The translations under genes were made by a program, and so were the position numbers. From Citrus sinensis (taxonomy: Eukaryota > Streptophyta > Magnoliopsida > Sapindales > Rutaceae): DNA of 64,000 nt. A model generated the notes under the pieces. That model did not search any database. It saw nothing but the letters and a program-made list of their open reading frames with translations, and was not told where the DNA came from. Below are positions 24,472 through 37,638 of this stretch, piece after piece; positions within the stretch are counted from its first letter, which is position 1, and every line of letters begins with the position of its first letter. Where the stretch lies: NCBI RefSeq assembly GCF_022201045.2, contig NC_068559.1, forward strand, positions 28,775,501 to 28,839,500. Reading direction: 5' to 3'.

Positions 24472-24804
24472 ATGATCTTGCATTGTGGTTGATTAATTAC
24501 TTAAATTTGTTGGCTTGATATTTGGAAGTTTTTGTGTATTGAGGAATAACAATCTGAACGGTTTTAACGGTTGCATAACATGCATTTTACTCCTACATCA
24601 AATCATTAACATTTCATTTACATGCAGAGCATTCCAGCATTAAATTTTAAGTCTGCTCAAGAGCAATATCCCAGCTGTTACATTTCATGTTCCCAAGAAT
24701 CAAATATAAACGACACCTTTTGAATTGTATATTCATGATGTTGCTCCCTCATCAACGTCATGAAGATTTGGCCGCTGAAAAAATGCTATGTTCAGCTGCA
24801 TGAT

Positions 24805-24876
24805 GCCCATTTGGGCTTCAACAAATAAAATGGGCTCTGAGTCCATGATTTAGCCCAACCCACCTTTTAAAGGGCC
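24805..24876. promoter_or_regulatory. Cluster of site II (TGGGCY/GGGCC) motifs
   Basis: Within about 70 bp there are ATGGGC (reverse, 24805), TGGGCT (24812), TGGGCT (24831), AGCCCA (24852) and GGGCC (24872). This is the density seen in strong plant housekeeping promoters, but the nearest gene on either side is IQD, which ends 330 bp earlier, and no downstream gene is evident. Confidence 0.35.
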
Positions 24877-26484
24877 TAAATGTAACATCTTTATCCACAT
24901 GGAGTAGTGATTTTTTAGCCCCTCAACATATGGCACCAGCTCCAACTTTTCAGTTAACCCTATTAAAAATTTTAAACTATTATTTATCTCTCAAGATATC
25001 CCACCTAATCCTGAATTTACTCTTATTATAATTTTTATCTTTTTTTCCCAACACCCATTATAAAATCTATTTAAAAAAAATCCATAATCACTATAATCTC
25101 TCTCTTTCTTTTTAAAGGTTTTATCCACCACTTTTATAACCATTAAAAAAAAAGATCTAATACTTCTTCATCATCCTCGATTGAGTATTGTAAATTAATT
25201 TCTTCTATGATTACAAAAATAAAATAGACAATATTTGGAAAGAGATAATAACTTGAAAAGTTAAAAGAAATTGGGGTTTAAGAAATTGGATAAGCTAAAT
25301 TATATATTAATAGAAATTATCGTGTGAGTACATTAAATGATTAAAGGTTATTTAATCTTTTAAGTCATTTCATACAAAGATAAATAAATATTAGGATAAA
25401 AATTATTAGTAGGGGCTGATGAAATATAATGAGGATCAAATATCACAACTCCATATCAGAATTCTACAATAAATACACTTTAAAGGGTCACAATATCAAC
25501 TTATGGGAACATATTAACAAGTTCAAGGGAACAAAGACTTAAAAAAAATGAATACAATTTAAGGGATTTTTTTTTTAATCAACCCTAGTTGACCTAGGCT
25601 GCCTCTATCCTTGATTTTGAACAAACTGCGGTGTAAATTATGAGGTGAAAATGTCAAATTGCAATAGAGAAGAACTACTAATTACATACAAATCCCCTCA
25701 TTATCTTCATACTAAAAAATTCCCATTGTAAGTTTTTGTATAGTCTTTGAGAACAATTAATAGATGTCGCTAAAATTCAAATGATGAAAACACTTTATGA
25801 CATTGACTAGTGGCCACCTTCTTGATTACAACAATAGAGAAGAACTACTAAAATTCAACAGCAGAAAGAAATTTGGGACCAAAAAAGCATTAACTAGTGG
25901 GCACTAAATTTTGTATGGTCATTGTGAACTGCCAAGAAGTATCTGTCACACACATTGACACTACAATAAAAATAAGTTTTCAAGCAACTGAGCAAATGCT
26001 TTTCAATTGAAGTAAAAGCAAAGCAAAAGTTGGTCATCGGCCACAAGAGCTAGCATGGAGGGTCTAATAAATTCAAATTCAATGACTAAATATTTGATCG
26101 TAACCTGATTAATAACATAATTGAGAAAATAACGCAATTGACCTTGTTAAAACAAAGTAATGGGGTTTAAGATTTTAAATTAATGTTCACACTGATATTT
26201 TTTTTTTTCTTGAAAGACAAAATGTGTATTCAAACCACCACAGTTGTAATCAAGAAGGTGTTTAATAAGATCTTGGTCATTGGAAATGGACCTAACCAAC
26301 CAATTATACATAGGCAGCACATGAATTTTCTGAATATTTGTGCTGTGGCCGACAATTATAGCTTACACAACTTAATTTTGACTCGTGTGAGAGAGAAAAA
26401 AATTTAATGTTGATGGCGAAGAGATTCTAAAAGAAGCAAATTATAAAATAATCGAATATGTCATTCGTGTTTGATACAATTAAT

Positions 26485-27295
26485 TAGGGATGGCGAAAAA
26501 GTCCGATATGATTTTTGGCTCGATTAGCTCGATCCTAATTTTGAGGGTTTTGTCCTAAATTTAAGGGTAAAAAATAGGGCTATGATTTAAAAAATAAAGA
26601 TCTTATTAAATTAGGGCTAGGGTTAGGGCTTTATATAAACCGACCCGACCCGACCCGACCCTGACCCTAATTTAGTAACAATTTTATATACTTAAATTGT
26701 TTTCAAACTTTTTTTTTATAGGTAAAATTCTTGAAAGTGAAATTTTTACCGGAAAAGAATTTGTGGATGAAGAAGAATGTGGCCAGCAAATTTTGGAGTA
26801 TTTTTTTTTTTAATGTTGGGTTATGAATTGTAGCTTTTATTAAACCAATGAACTCATTGTTTAAATTGTGGACTTATGGTATTGAGTTGTGTGTTTTTAT
26901 TTTATTTGTTAAATTGATGAACTCTTTGGTTAGATTGTGGAATTAAATTTTGTGTTAATTGATGAACTTTTTATTTATATTTGGTTATTTATATAATTTA
27001 TGGTTAAGATGTTGAGTAGAGCAATTTTTATATTTATGTTACCTTAAATAAGTTTCAATTTTTTTTAAATTTTAACATATTAGGGAATTTAAATTTAAAT
27101 TATTTAAATATAAAAAAAATTGGTAGGGCTCACACTTTTTCAGAGCCCGACCCTGACCCTTTTAGAGTCGGGTCAGGCCCGACCCGAAGGTGAAACAATA
27201 AGACTTTTTGTAGAGTTAGGGCTCTTTAGTTGTGTTATAGGGTCGGGCTCAAGCTTGGCCTGACCCGACCCTGACCCGATAAATTACCAACCCTA
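26485..27295. mobile_element. Non-autonomous hAT-superfamily element (811 bp)
   Basis: The ends are short inverted repeats: TAGGGATGGCGAAAAAG on the left and TAGGGTTGGTAA read inward from the right, matching the hAT consensus YAGGGNTGGCAA. It is flanked by a perfect 8-bp target-site duplication CAATTAAT (26477-26484 and 27296-27303), the size made by hAT transposases. The subterminal regions carry short tandem arrays of GACCCG/CGGGTC units on both sides, possibly transposase binding sites. No transposase coding is visible, so it depends on a helper. Confidence 0.88.
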
Positions 27296-27390
27296 CAATT
27301 AATCCTTGAGATAACATATCCAACTCTAGATGTTTGTTCATACTTCAACGTTTTAAGGCAATCGTCAATTTCAAACTTGTAAGACACTAA

Positions 27391-28010
27391 GGTGACGTTT
27401 GTTTTTTAACTTAATGACTTAAAGTGACTTAACTTAATTAATTAAGTTAATTAGAGTTGTTTGTTTTTATAACTTAATAAGACTTCTTAGATAATTTTAC
27501 TTAATAAAATAAGCTAATTTTTTTAGTTTTTTACTTAATGGAGAAATCTGAATTAAGTCAATTACTTGCTAATGTAAAAAATATCAATGTTTTATAATTT
27601 ATTTTTTATGTCTATCCCAAAACTCACCCATAGATATTTACTCCACATAAAAAAATATCTGTTTTTTCTTTCTTATATTATATACGATAAAATTTGAAAT
27701 TTATGGTATTTTATATATTAAAATTCTAAAATAATTATGTATTCACTTGAATATAATTTTATTTATAAATGTTAAAATATTGTGGTATTTAATATATTAT
27801 TTATTTGACATTCAAATTTAATAAGGATACAAATGTAAAAGTACATATTTTCAGCTTTTTAAGTTGAAAAAAACAAACAACTTAATATTTATTTTTCGAG
27901 ATTCAGACAAAAAAATAAACATATTATTCAGATTCAGACATTCAAACCTATTCAAAATTCAGACTAATTCAGGTATACTTAGATTTCAGATAAAAAAAAC
28001 AAACGCCACC
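27391..28010. mobile_element. PIF/Harbinger (Tourist-like) MITE, 620 bp
   Basis: Terminal inverted repeats GGTGACGTTTGTTTTTT (left) and GGTGGCGTTTGTTTTTT (right, read inward) are flanked by the 3-bp duplication TAA (27388-27390 and 28011-28013), the usual Harbinger target. The interior is AT-rich with no coding. It sits only 87 bp beyond the target-site duplication of the neighbouring hAT element. Confidence 0.82.
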
Positions 28011-29986
28011 TAAGACTCCTCCTTTTAATTCTATTAAATTTAGAAAACGACCCTTCTTATATATATAATTAAGACTTGGATTATGGCGACATTCAAAGTT
28101 TGAGAGGGACATGTGGTAGTGCTAGTGTTGAATTGGGCCCTTATAGTTTTAGTGTGTTTTAGAGTCAAGACGATTTTGATTGCTTCGATTTAGTTTATAC
28201 TACAATTTTTTATGGCAATGGCTCAAATGAATCCAACCAAGCAAATTGGCTAAAACCCTAATTTTACATCATGCACGATCTCCCAGGGCATGTCAGCACT
28301 ATTTGTACATAAATAAAATCCGAAATTTTGAAAAGACTCAAATAGTCCTTTTTGATTTTTTAGCTTGCTATAAAAGACGAGCATTATTATTGTTTTTTTT
28401 TTTTTCATCTTTTTGGCATTTCGTTACTTATTCTTTCGTGCAAATTAAAAATATTGATCTTATTTGTTTATCTATCGAAGAGTCAATTAGCTACAACATG
28501 TGGTGAAGATCAATCATAACCCTAGAGACTGAGTAAAGAAAATGTGCTGGTGATGGGCATATGGGATGAAAAAGGAAGCTGTATATATGCTTACCAGCAT
28601 GAGCATATTTCTATTGTGCTTATTTATATTTCAGGATAAAATAATAATTAATTCCACATGCATTTGGTGGCTTACAAGTTGTGGAAAAATTGTCATTATT
28701 TTGAAAGCTATGGTATATTGAAACCACCAGAGGTCCTTCTCAGAAAAGAAAAAAAAAAAAGTATATTCAAGAGGTCGCGATTGATAATCTTGAATTCCCA
28801 ACATTTTTCATTGGAGTTAGACCTAACAAGCAAACGTAACTGGGAAGCACGAACATATGTGTACATGGACCCAAAAAAAACTTATGCGTGTTAAATTTGA
28901 CTGGGATTGTTCAAAAGTGCACCCGTACCCAGATATTGGTGGGAGTTTAAGACAAAGCTTGAAATTGAGGCTAACTTGTAGTAAATGAAATATATTCAAA
29001 GGTTGAAACGTTTCTAGTTTTGAAAAATTAGGACCATGTCGCTATTCTTTCCGAACTGTACGGCGTGCATGATTCATAACACTCAAGCTTAAAATGATTA
29101 CTAGAGTAATGGCTAGCTCAACGTCCGAGTCAATGCAACGACATCTAAATGATCGAAAAATTCATGATCAACATCCAACGTTTATTACTTCATGTTAAAT
29201 AAGTAATTACTCAGTCTAATAAAAGCTTAATTAAGCTAATGGCGAAAGATATGAGACATTCTAACGCAACTGAGAATCGTTGGCGTTTAATACTGAATAC
29301 CATTCGACACCTCTTGTCATGACTCATGAGAGGGACTTTACATGAAGCTGCATGCATTATTGTAATAACTTTACATTAATAATAGCTATTGATAGTAGAC
29401 AATCAACGGTAGCAAACAGAAGAAGAAAAGTTGTTGTTGTTGTTGTAATTATTATCACCACATGCATGGGTGATGGCCGATGGGGATATGAAGAAGAAGC
29501 ATCATTTATGGATCGCCTTTTTTTTTTTGTTTTTTGGTTCTTTATTTTTATTTCCTACTTGAAGATTCCACATACTTTTAATTGAATGTGGCTAGCTTAT
29601 CATCATTAGTTTCTTTTTCTTTGATCTTTTTCTCTTTCATTTTATCGAGCCAATCAATCCTTTCGATGATTTTTATAAACCTTCAATCTTCTAGAGGCAA
29701 TGTTTTAAATGCCACTTTAGAAATCAATAATTATTATCGTCTCACGATTTCAAATGTATATTCGACTTAAAGGGTGTGCATAATTTTAAAGTTATTTTTT
29801 TAGAGATTAAAGTAAGATTAAATTCTATTAACCCTTAAGCTTAATTAAATTTTTAGGTCAAATAGTTACTCAACATAATATTATAATATATTTACTTAAA
29901 AAGTCTTTGTGGGGGGAGATGGACTTCGCACAAAGTAGTAACTCAATTCACAAGTCAGATTTTAATGGTATCTCAACTCTTTTAGG

Positions 29987-30660
29987 CTAGGAATGCTAAT
30001 CGGTACCATCTGTTTCGGGGTTTGCTATTACTAAATCCACACCAGTAAAAAGTTAAAATTACCAAACTTGCTCACAATTTGCAGCAAGTTTTATTTTAAA
30101 TTAAAAAAAAAAACTTTGTTGCTATAATTTTAATAATTACTAGATCCACTTGTAACCCATAGTAGATTTTTTACGGAATTTTCATTTAAAATCACAAATA
30201 TCAATTTTTTCTTTAATAATACATAAAACCCTAAATTATATAATCCAAATTCTAAATTTTTAGCAATAGCATAAAAAATCCACATATAATACTCAATTCT
30301 AGCTTTTATAAATGTAAATAAGAAATTAAAATTTCGACATTAAAACAAATTCACAAAATATATTAATCTAACACAAAATATTTCTATTGTAGGCAAATCA
30401 CCATCACTAATATCAATGCCTTACTCCATCTTTTAATCAGTATACAAGTATTGTCAACAGTATAAAAAAAATATGTTTTGTACAACTACCGCTACAATTA
30501 ATTAAATAAATAAAAACCCAACTTTAGTAAGTAATCATTAGGTTCAAATTATTAAAACAAAATAAAACAACTCAATAAAATTAAAATAAAATATCAATAA
30601 TATTAAGCTTAAAAATTATAAAATTTATACTTATTAAAAGCTCATTGTGTGTGTATATGA

Positions 30661-30692
<32 letters not shown>

Positions 30693-30992
30693 ACACGCAT
30701 AGGTTAGGTTTAAGAATTAGGAACTTTACCTTACATGTATTTATGATTAATTTTTTAATGTAATTTTTACTATTAAAATAAAAAAATACAAATAATTAAA
30801 ATAAAGAATGGGGGGTTGGTAGACGCCTGCGTGGTGGATTTTTTCTCAATACCAAACCCACATGTAGCCCATAGTAGATTTAATTTTAAAATACTAAACT
30901 GGACTGCAACCCGCAAAATTACCCGCAATAAATAGGTTTCTAACAATAAGTTTGGATGAATTGCTGATACGTGGGTAATTTTACCATCCTTA
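29987..30992. mobile_element. hAT-like non-autonomous element, about 1 kb
   Basis: A perfect 8-bp duplication CTTTTAGG flanks the interval (29979-29986 and 30993-31000). The ends CTAGGAATGCTAATCGG and, read inward from the right, TAAGGATGGTAAAATTACCC are related but diverged hAT-type termini. A 20-bp block (CCATAGTAGATT with flanks) occurs near both ends in the same direction (about 30146 and 30864). No coding sequence is visible. Confidence 0.65.
30646..30700. repeat. Alternating purine-pyrimidine tract (TG/CG/CA)
   Basis: A nearly unbroken run of TG, then CG, then CA dinucleotides lies inside the hAT-like element. Alternating tracts with a CG core can adopt Z-DNA under supercoiling. Confidence 0.9.
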
Positions 30993-32273
30993 CTTTTAGG
31001 TCAAGTCAATTTTTTGTCACTCAATATATGGTGCTAAAACTAACATTCAATATATAGCAACTGACTATTTAAAATTGCCAAATCTACGTCTAATAATTTT
31101 ATGCGTTCTTCTTAGTAATAATTTCGATGACACAATCTTTTTAGGATACACATATTATCTTAGCTTGAAATGTACTCTTTATTAGTACCATAAAAAATTT
31201 CAAAAATAGTTTCTTCGCACCTTAAGTTGTTATCACTCAAATAATTAAACTAATTTTAGGTCAGCTAATATAACTTACTAGCCGCCTCAAGAACATTGAA
31301 AGTTTAAAAAATTAAAAAATTAAAACTTTGTCATCTCTTGAAACTTTTGATGCCGAAAGTAATTTTTTAATATTAATGTCACTCGACATTTGTTGCATCT
31401 TTAATTGTGACAAATAAAGTTTATTTGAGATAAGTTAGTACAAATTAACTTAAAGGAGATCGGCAAGTACTATATCTTGAACTTGATCGGTTGAAGTTTA
31501 CGTAGCCTTCAACACCATTATGAGATTCGGGCAAAAGCTAAAGCATTCATTAGATTATAAAATTCACACTTTCAAGGAGAGGATTTAACACTTTGCAAAC
31601 AAAAGCCTAGCCTGGCGGAATATACAATAGAATATTGCTAATTAGTGGGGATGGGGTGGCTGGCTACCTAATTAATTAAAATGATTGAACAGTAATATTG
31701 GATTGACTTAAAAGCTTTATTATACATGATGTACATGAGGACACATGAAAGGTGACAAAAGTAATTGATGAATGATAATAAAATTTAACACTGACATTAC
31801 AATTAGGGCAGGGGTCCATGCACCCGGAATTTACCGACCATTGCTTGAAATTAATTTTCCTCATTGACACAAGGTCTATCCAACCAATATCACTTATAGT
31901 TATGATTTTGTAGAACCTTAGAGCTTATATATATATATAAGTACTTGGCGATGGGATTTCTTTTTTCAAAAGAAAAAAATAAATTAATTAACTATCAATT
32001 GAAAGCATTGCTAAAGCTAATTCTTAGCATGATATTGGGGAATCTCATTGCTTTTTTTTTTTTTTTTTTTAATTTCTTTATCTCATTGCTTATTTTAATC
32101 ATCACTCGTTCACAGATCATGGGACACAATCGAAAGGGGGAATATGACAAAAGAAAAGAAATTACAAAAAGGAAAGAAAAAGCGAACTCTAATAAATAAT
32201 GTTACCATATGTAAATTATTGCTGGAGAACACAAAGCTATCTAGTTAAGTAAGAAAGTTGGCCTATTTATATA

Positions 32274-32294
32274 AACACACACACACACACACAC
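32274..32294. repeat. (AC)n microsatellite
   Basis: About ten AC units in gene-free DNA. Confidence 0.95.
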
Positions 32295-33469
32295 TGACAC
32301 TATCAGTATATATACAGTTCATCTTCTCACTTGGACACCTCAAAAGTGTCGCAAGGAAACACTTTTTCTTTACTTTCAAGATAAAATTATTCAATAGAGT
32401 AATAAAAAACCCGTCATGAAATAGAAACAAATATTATCACGCAGTAGTTTCCGTATCTATCGATCACTCATAAAGTTTAATTCAAAGTCAAGACACCATT
32501 CACAATTGATTTCTTCATCCATGGGTTTCTTTTGTTTACCTTGTATTGCTTTCTTCATCGATAAGTTTGCCAGGAGGAGAATCTATATCCATATCTATAT
32601 CTATTCTGCCATCCAAGGATTTTCCATCCAGTTATGTATTGAACAAACACACACATCGCATTCACATTAGAATCACCCAATTCACCGGCGAAGATATTAA
32701 AAAAGAAAAAATCCTAAAAAACACATGCCATTATCTAATTAGATGCGTGGGCCTATATGTATCATATTAGATATTTCTCTTCAGTCCTCATGTCCTTGCA
32801 ATTGTTATTGCATTCACCATTCAATGAACTCTCTTACTCTCTTAAAGGTCTAATGACAAGATAATTTGTAAATCAATTCTAATATATAAGAATCTTAACG
32901 AGACTGAGTTGATATTTTTTGTTTTGTTCTTGGTCAGCAACGACATTTTGACCTCACGATTTTGATCATTTGGCTGATCACGACAAAACATGATAATATT
33001 AAGAGATTCTAATTATAACTTTAAATTTTAACCTCATGGACGTGGCCAGCAAGAGACAAAGAGACAGTGATTAGAGTAGCATAAAAGTAGGAATGGATAG
33101 GGGACACGATAATTATGATTATTTTACATAATCTCGTGGTTTTTATGATCCTAAATCAAAGTTGTACCCTACCAACCCTCTAACCCACATTCTTTGTTCT
33201 TAAAATTTGACATTTTGACGAGACCATTGTGACCCCTCAACGTGGCATTCTTAGCCCATCAACTTTGCCCCCACTTGCCTTGTTCCCATTGGTCAGTACT
33301 CAATCTCAATCTAGCCAATGGAATGCTCGTGATAGGGCTGACATGGAGTTCGACGTGTCATTCTGTGGATAAAATGATACCAACACAAGCGTGATGATTG
33401 TGGAATGTGCTGATGATCAGTAATTGCTTGCCACCCTCAAGTCCCAAGCCGCCCTTTCAATCCCTTGAA

Positions 33470-33528
33470 CGACAAAATGTATGAAGATCGAAGATTAATC
33501 GACAAATGTATGAAGATCGAAGATTAAT
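33470..33528. repeat. 30-bp tandem duplication
   Basis: Two adjacent copies (33470-33499 and 33500-33528) differ only by one A in the A-run. This is a recent local duplication in intergenic DNA. Confidence 0.9.
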
Positions 33529-33846
33529 TACAGTAATTTTGACAAGTAAAGTGATTTTTTTCGACCCAAACAAATTTCGCAGCATCGGACGACGGACAGG
33601 AAGGCCCCACGCTAAAGGATTCCACCATGTGTGGCTATGTTCAACGGGCATGCCTACAAAATTATTGCCGAATGTTGCTAAATCTGATTTGATTTCTTTA
33701 TTAGTGGTCGGTCTCCTTCCAGAAAGCAAAAACAATCGGGATTAGGTTTTTAACCACAAAAGAAATAATTATGTTACGATTAAGTTCAACACATTCACAC
33801 CATCCCACTATAATTACAGGCATTTAGTGCAAAATATAAGTAAAAC

Positions 33847-33971
33847 CTGTGGTGCAACTGTGGTATTGTGTCATAATTGCATCCAGTCGTTGGATACCAG
33901 TAGACTCCACCAATCCAAATGCATCTAACGGCTAGATGCAACTGTGACACGGTACCACAGTTGCACCGTAG
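33847..33971. mobile_element. Short foldback / MITE-like inverted repeat
   Basis: Arms of about 49 bp (33847 inward: CTGTGGTGCAACTGTGGT; from the right inward: CTACGGTGCAACTGTGGT) are about 82% identical over a roughly 27-bp centre. The size and structure fit a Mutator-type MITE, but the flanks give only a doubtful AAAATNTA-type duplication, so the family is uncertain. Confidence 0.6.
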
Positions 33972-35445
33972 CTTGATCCCAAAATGTATCCAAAATTATG
34001 AGCATATTTTAAACTTTACAAATCACCACACCACGGAGACTTATCGTTATCAAGGGTAATTTTTATGCAGAGATAGGAAGAGATTTTGACAAGAGTAAGC
34101 CTAAATTATTGTGATGTCATTTTCACTCATTTAAGTTATGCTTTGGAAGAATCCAAGTTTCTTTTTACTTTAATAAATATGAAACATTGTCGTGTACATG
34201 CATGTTTGCATGCTCGCGCGGGCAACCCTGAAAGTAGTCCTCTGCAACCTCGGTTTATAGACAAATGGGGGCACTCGTAGGATATCAAATATTCAAGGGA
34301 CTCAATTTCATCTTCCAACCACACTCAAAAAAGATAATAGAAAATCTGAACAGAAGAAAGTAAAAGAAAAAGAAAACAAGAAACATAGTGCAGGCTTGCA
34401 GGAGGTGACTAAATTTATTAGAAAGTTATGATGAGATGCTTTCCTCTGGAGCTGCAAATCCCCTGCTAAATATGCATTTGCAACTTGTTAGAAAAAGTTG
34501 TAAAAAGCAATTATTACAATGAACAATTTAAATGAAGTTGAACCATAAGCAAACTATAGAATCACACTGACTTGTCCAGTTGCTGGGAACTGAGGCTTCA
34601 AAACAATAACAGTAGATTGGGAAAAAAAAAAAAACGAGCAGTCTTTCAGTGCTTCCACCGAGCTGTCATCCCCATGTTCTCTCTTCAAATTCCTTAGCTT
34701 TTTCAGACTCGCCCAAGGAGGTCCTTGCACAACCAATCGTAGCCCTTCCCCACAAAGCACACATACATATAAATTTCACTGGTTCCATGGACCCTTAGAT
34801 ACCCCACCCTGCCATTTTTTTTGTTTTTTTTCTCACTCAAATGAATCAATGGCTGGCCCATTAGTCACTCTCATCCGATCTGAAAGTAGATACGCGATGT
34901 TAGTATTAAGACAACAATGGATACAAGGATAACACACTGCATCGGACACAGGTATGGGTATACCTGTCATCAGAGGCAGAGAAATACTAATTCCAGGCAA
35001 AGCCATTGCTTTTTACTATAAATGGGAAAAGTATCCTTAACATGGTTGATGAGAAAATTTAGAGAATTTTTGTCTTTAGCGGAAAAAGGCGGGTTTGTGG
35101 TTGCAACTGTTGGAAAAAGTGTAAAGATTTGTGTAATCTTTCTTGCTTGTGACTTCCCATTCAACTTGGCATATAGGTTATGCTTCTGTTATAAACGAAG
35201 AGCCCAAAAAGGAGAATGAAAAGAAAAATCCTAAAACTCTTCCACCCAAGTAGGCAGTCTTCATACGGGTTCTCACAGCTGAAAATAGGTTGACTCAGCC
35301 ACCCAAACCTTTCCCTTTAAATTTGCTCCAAAACCCTTCATTTCCTTGGCTTCTACACCTATCTGGCTTCTTTTCTCAAAGAAACTGGAATTGCAAGACT
35401 AAACACCTTCAACCTCTAGCTTCTCCCATCTCTTCCGACAAATTA

Positions 35446-37638
<2,193 letters not shown>

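Larger units (their letters stand above)
24472..35445. other. Gene-poor 11-kb interval rich in small DNA-transposon remnants
   Basis: No convincing protein or RNA gene was found over almost 11 kb. It contains a hAT-type element (26485-27295), a Harbinger-type MITE (27391-28010), a second hAT-like element (29987-30992), a foldback (33847-33971), a 30-bp tandem duplication, several simple repeats, and a cluster of site II promoter motifs at about 24805-24876. The last few hundred bases must include the CKX6 promoter; TATAAA-like sequences occur near 35014 and 35188. Frames at 33457-33745 and 34554-35164 are open but match nothing I know. Confidence 0.6.

Noticed and set aside
33457-33745. Open frames on both strands upstream of the foldback
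   Set aside because: Neither resembles a known protein, they overlap each other, and a 30-bp tandem duplication sits at one edge.
34554-35164. Minus-strand frames upstream of CKX6
   Set aside because: Some peptides look plausible, but there are no consistent splice sites or family features, and the region probably includes the CKX6 promoter.
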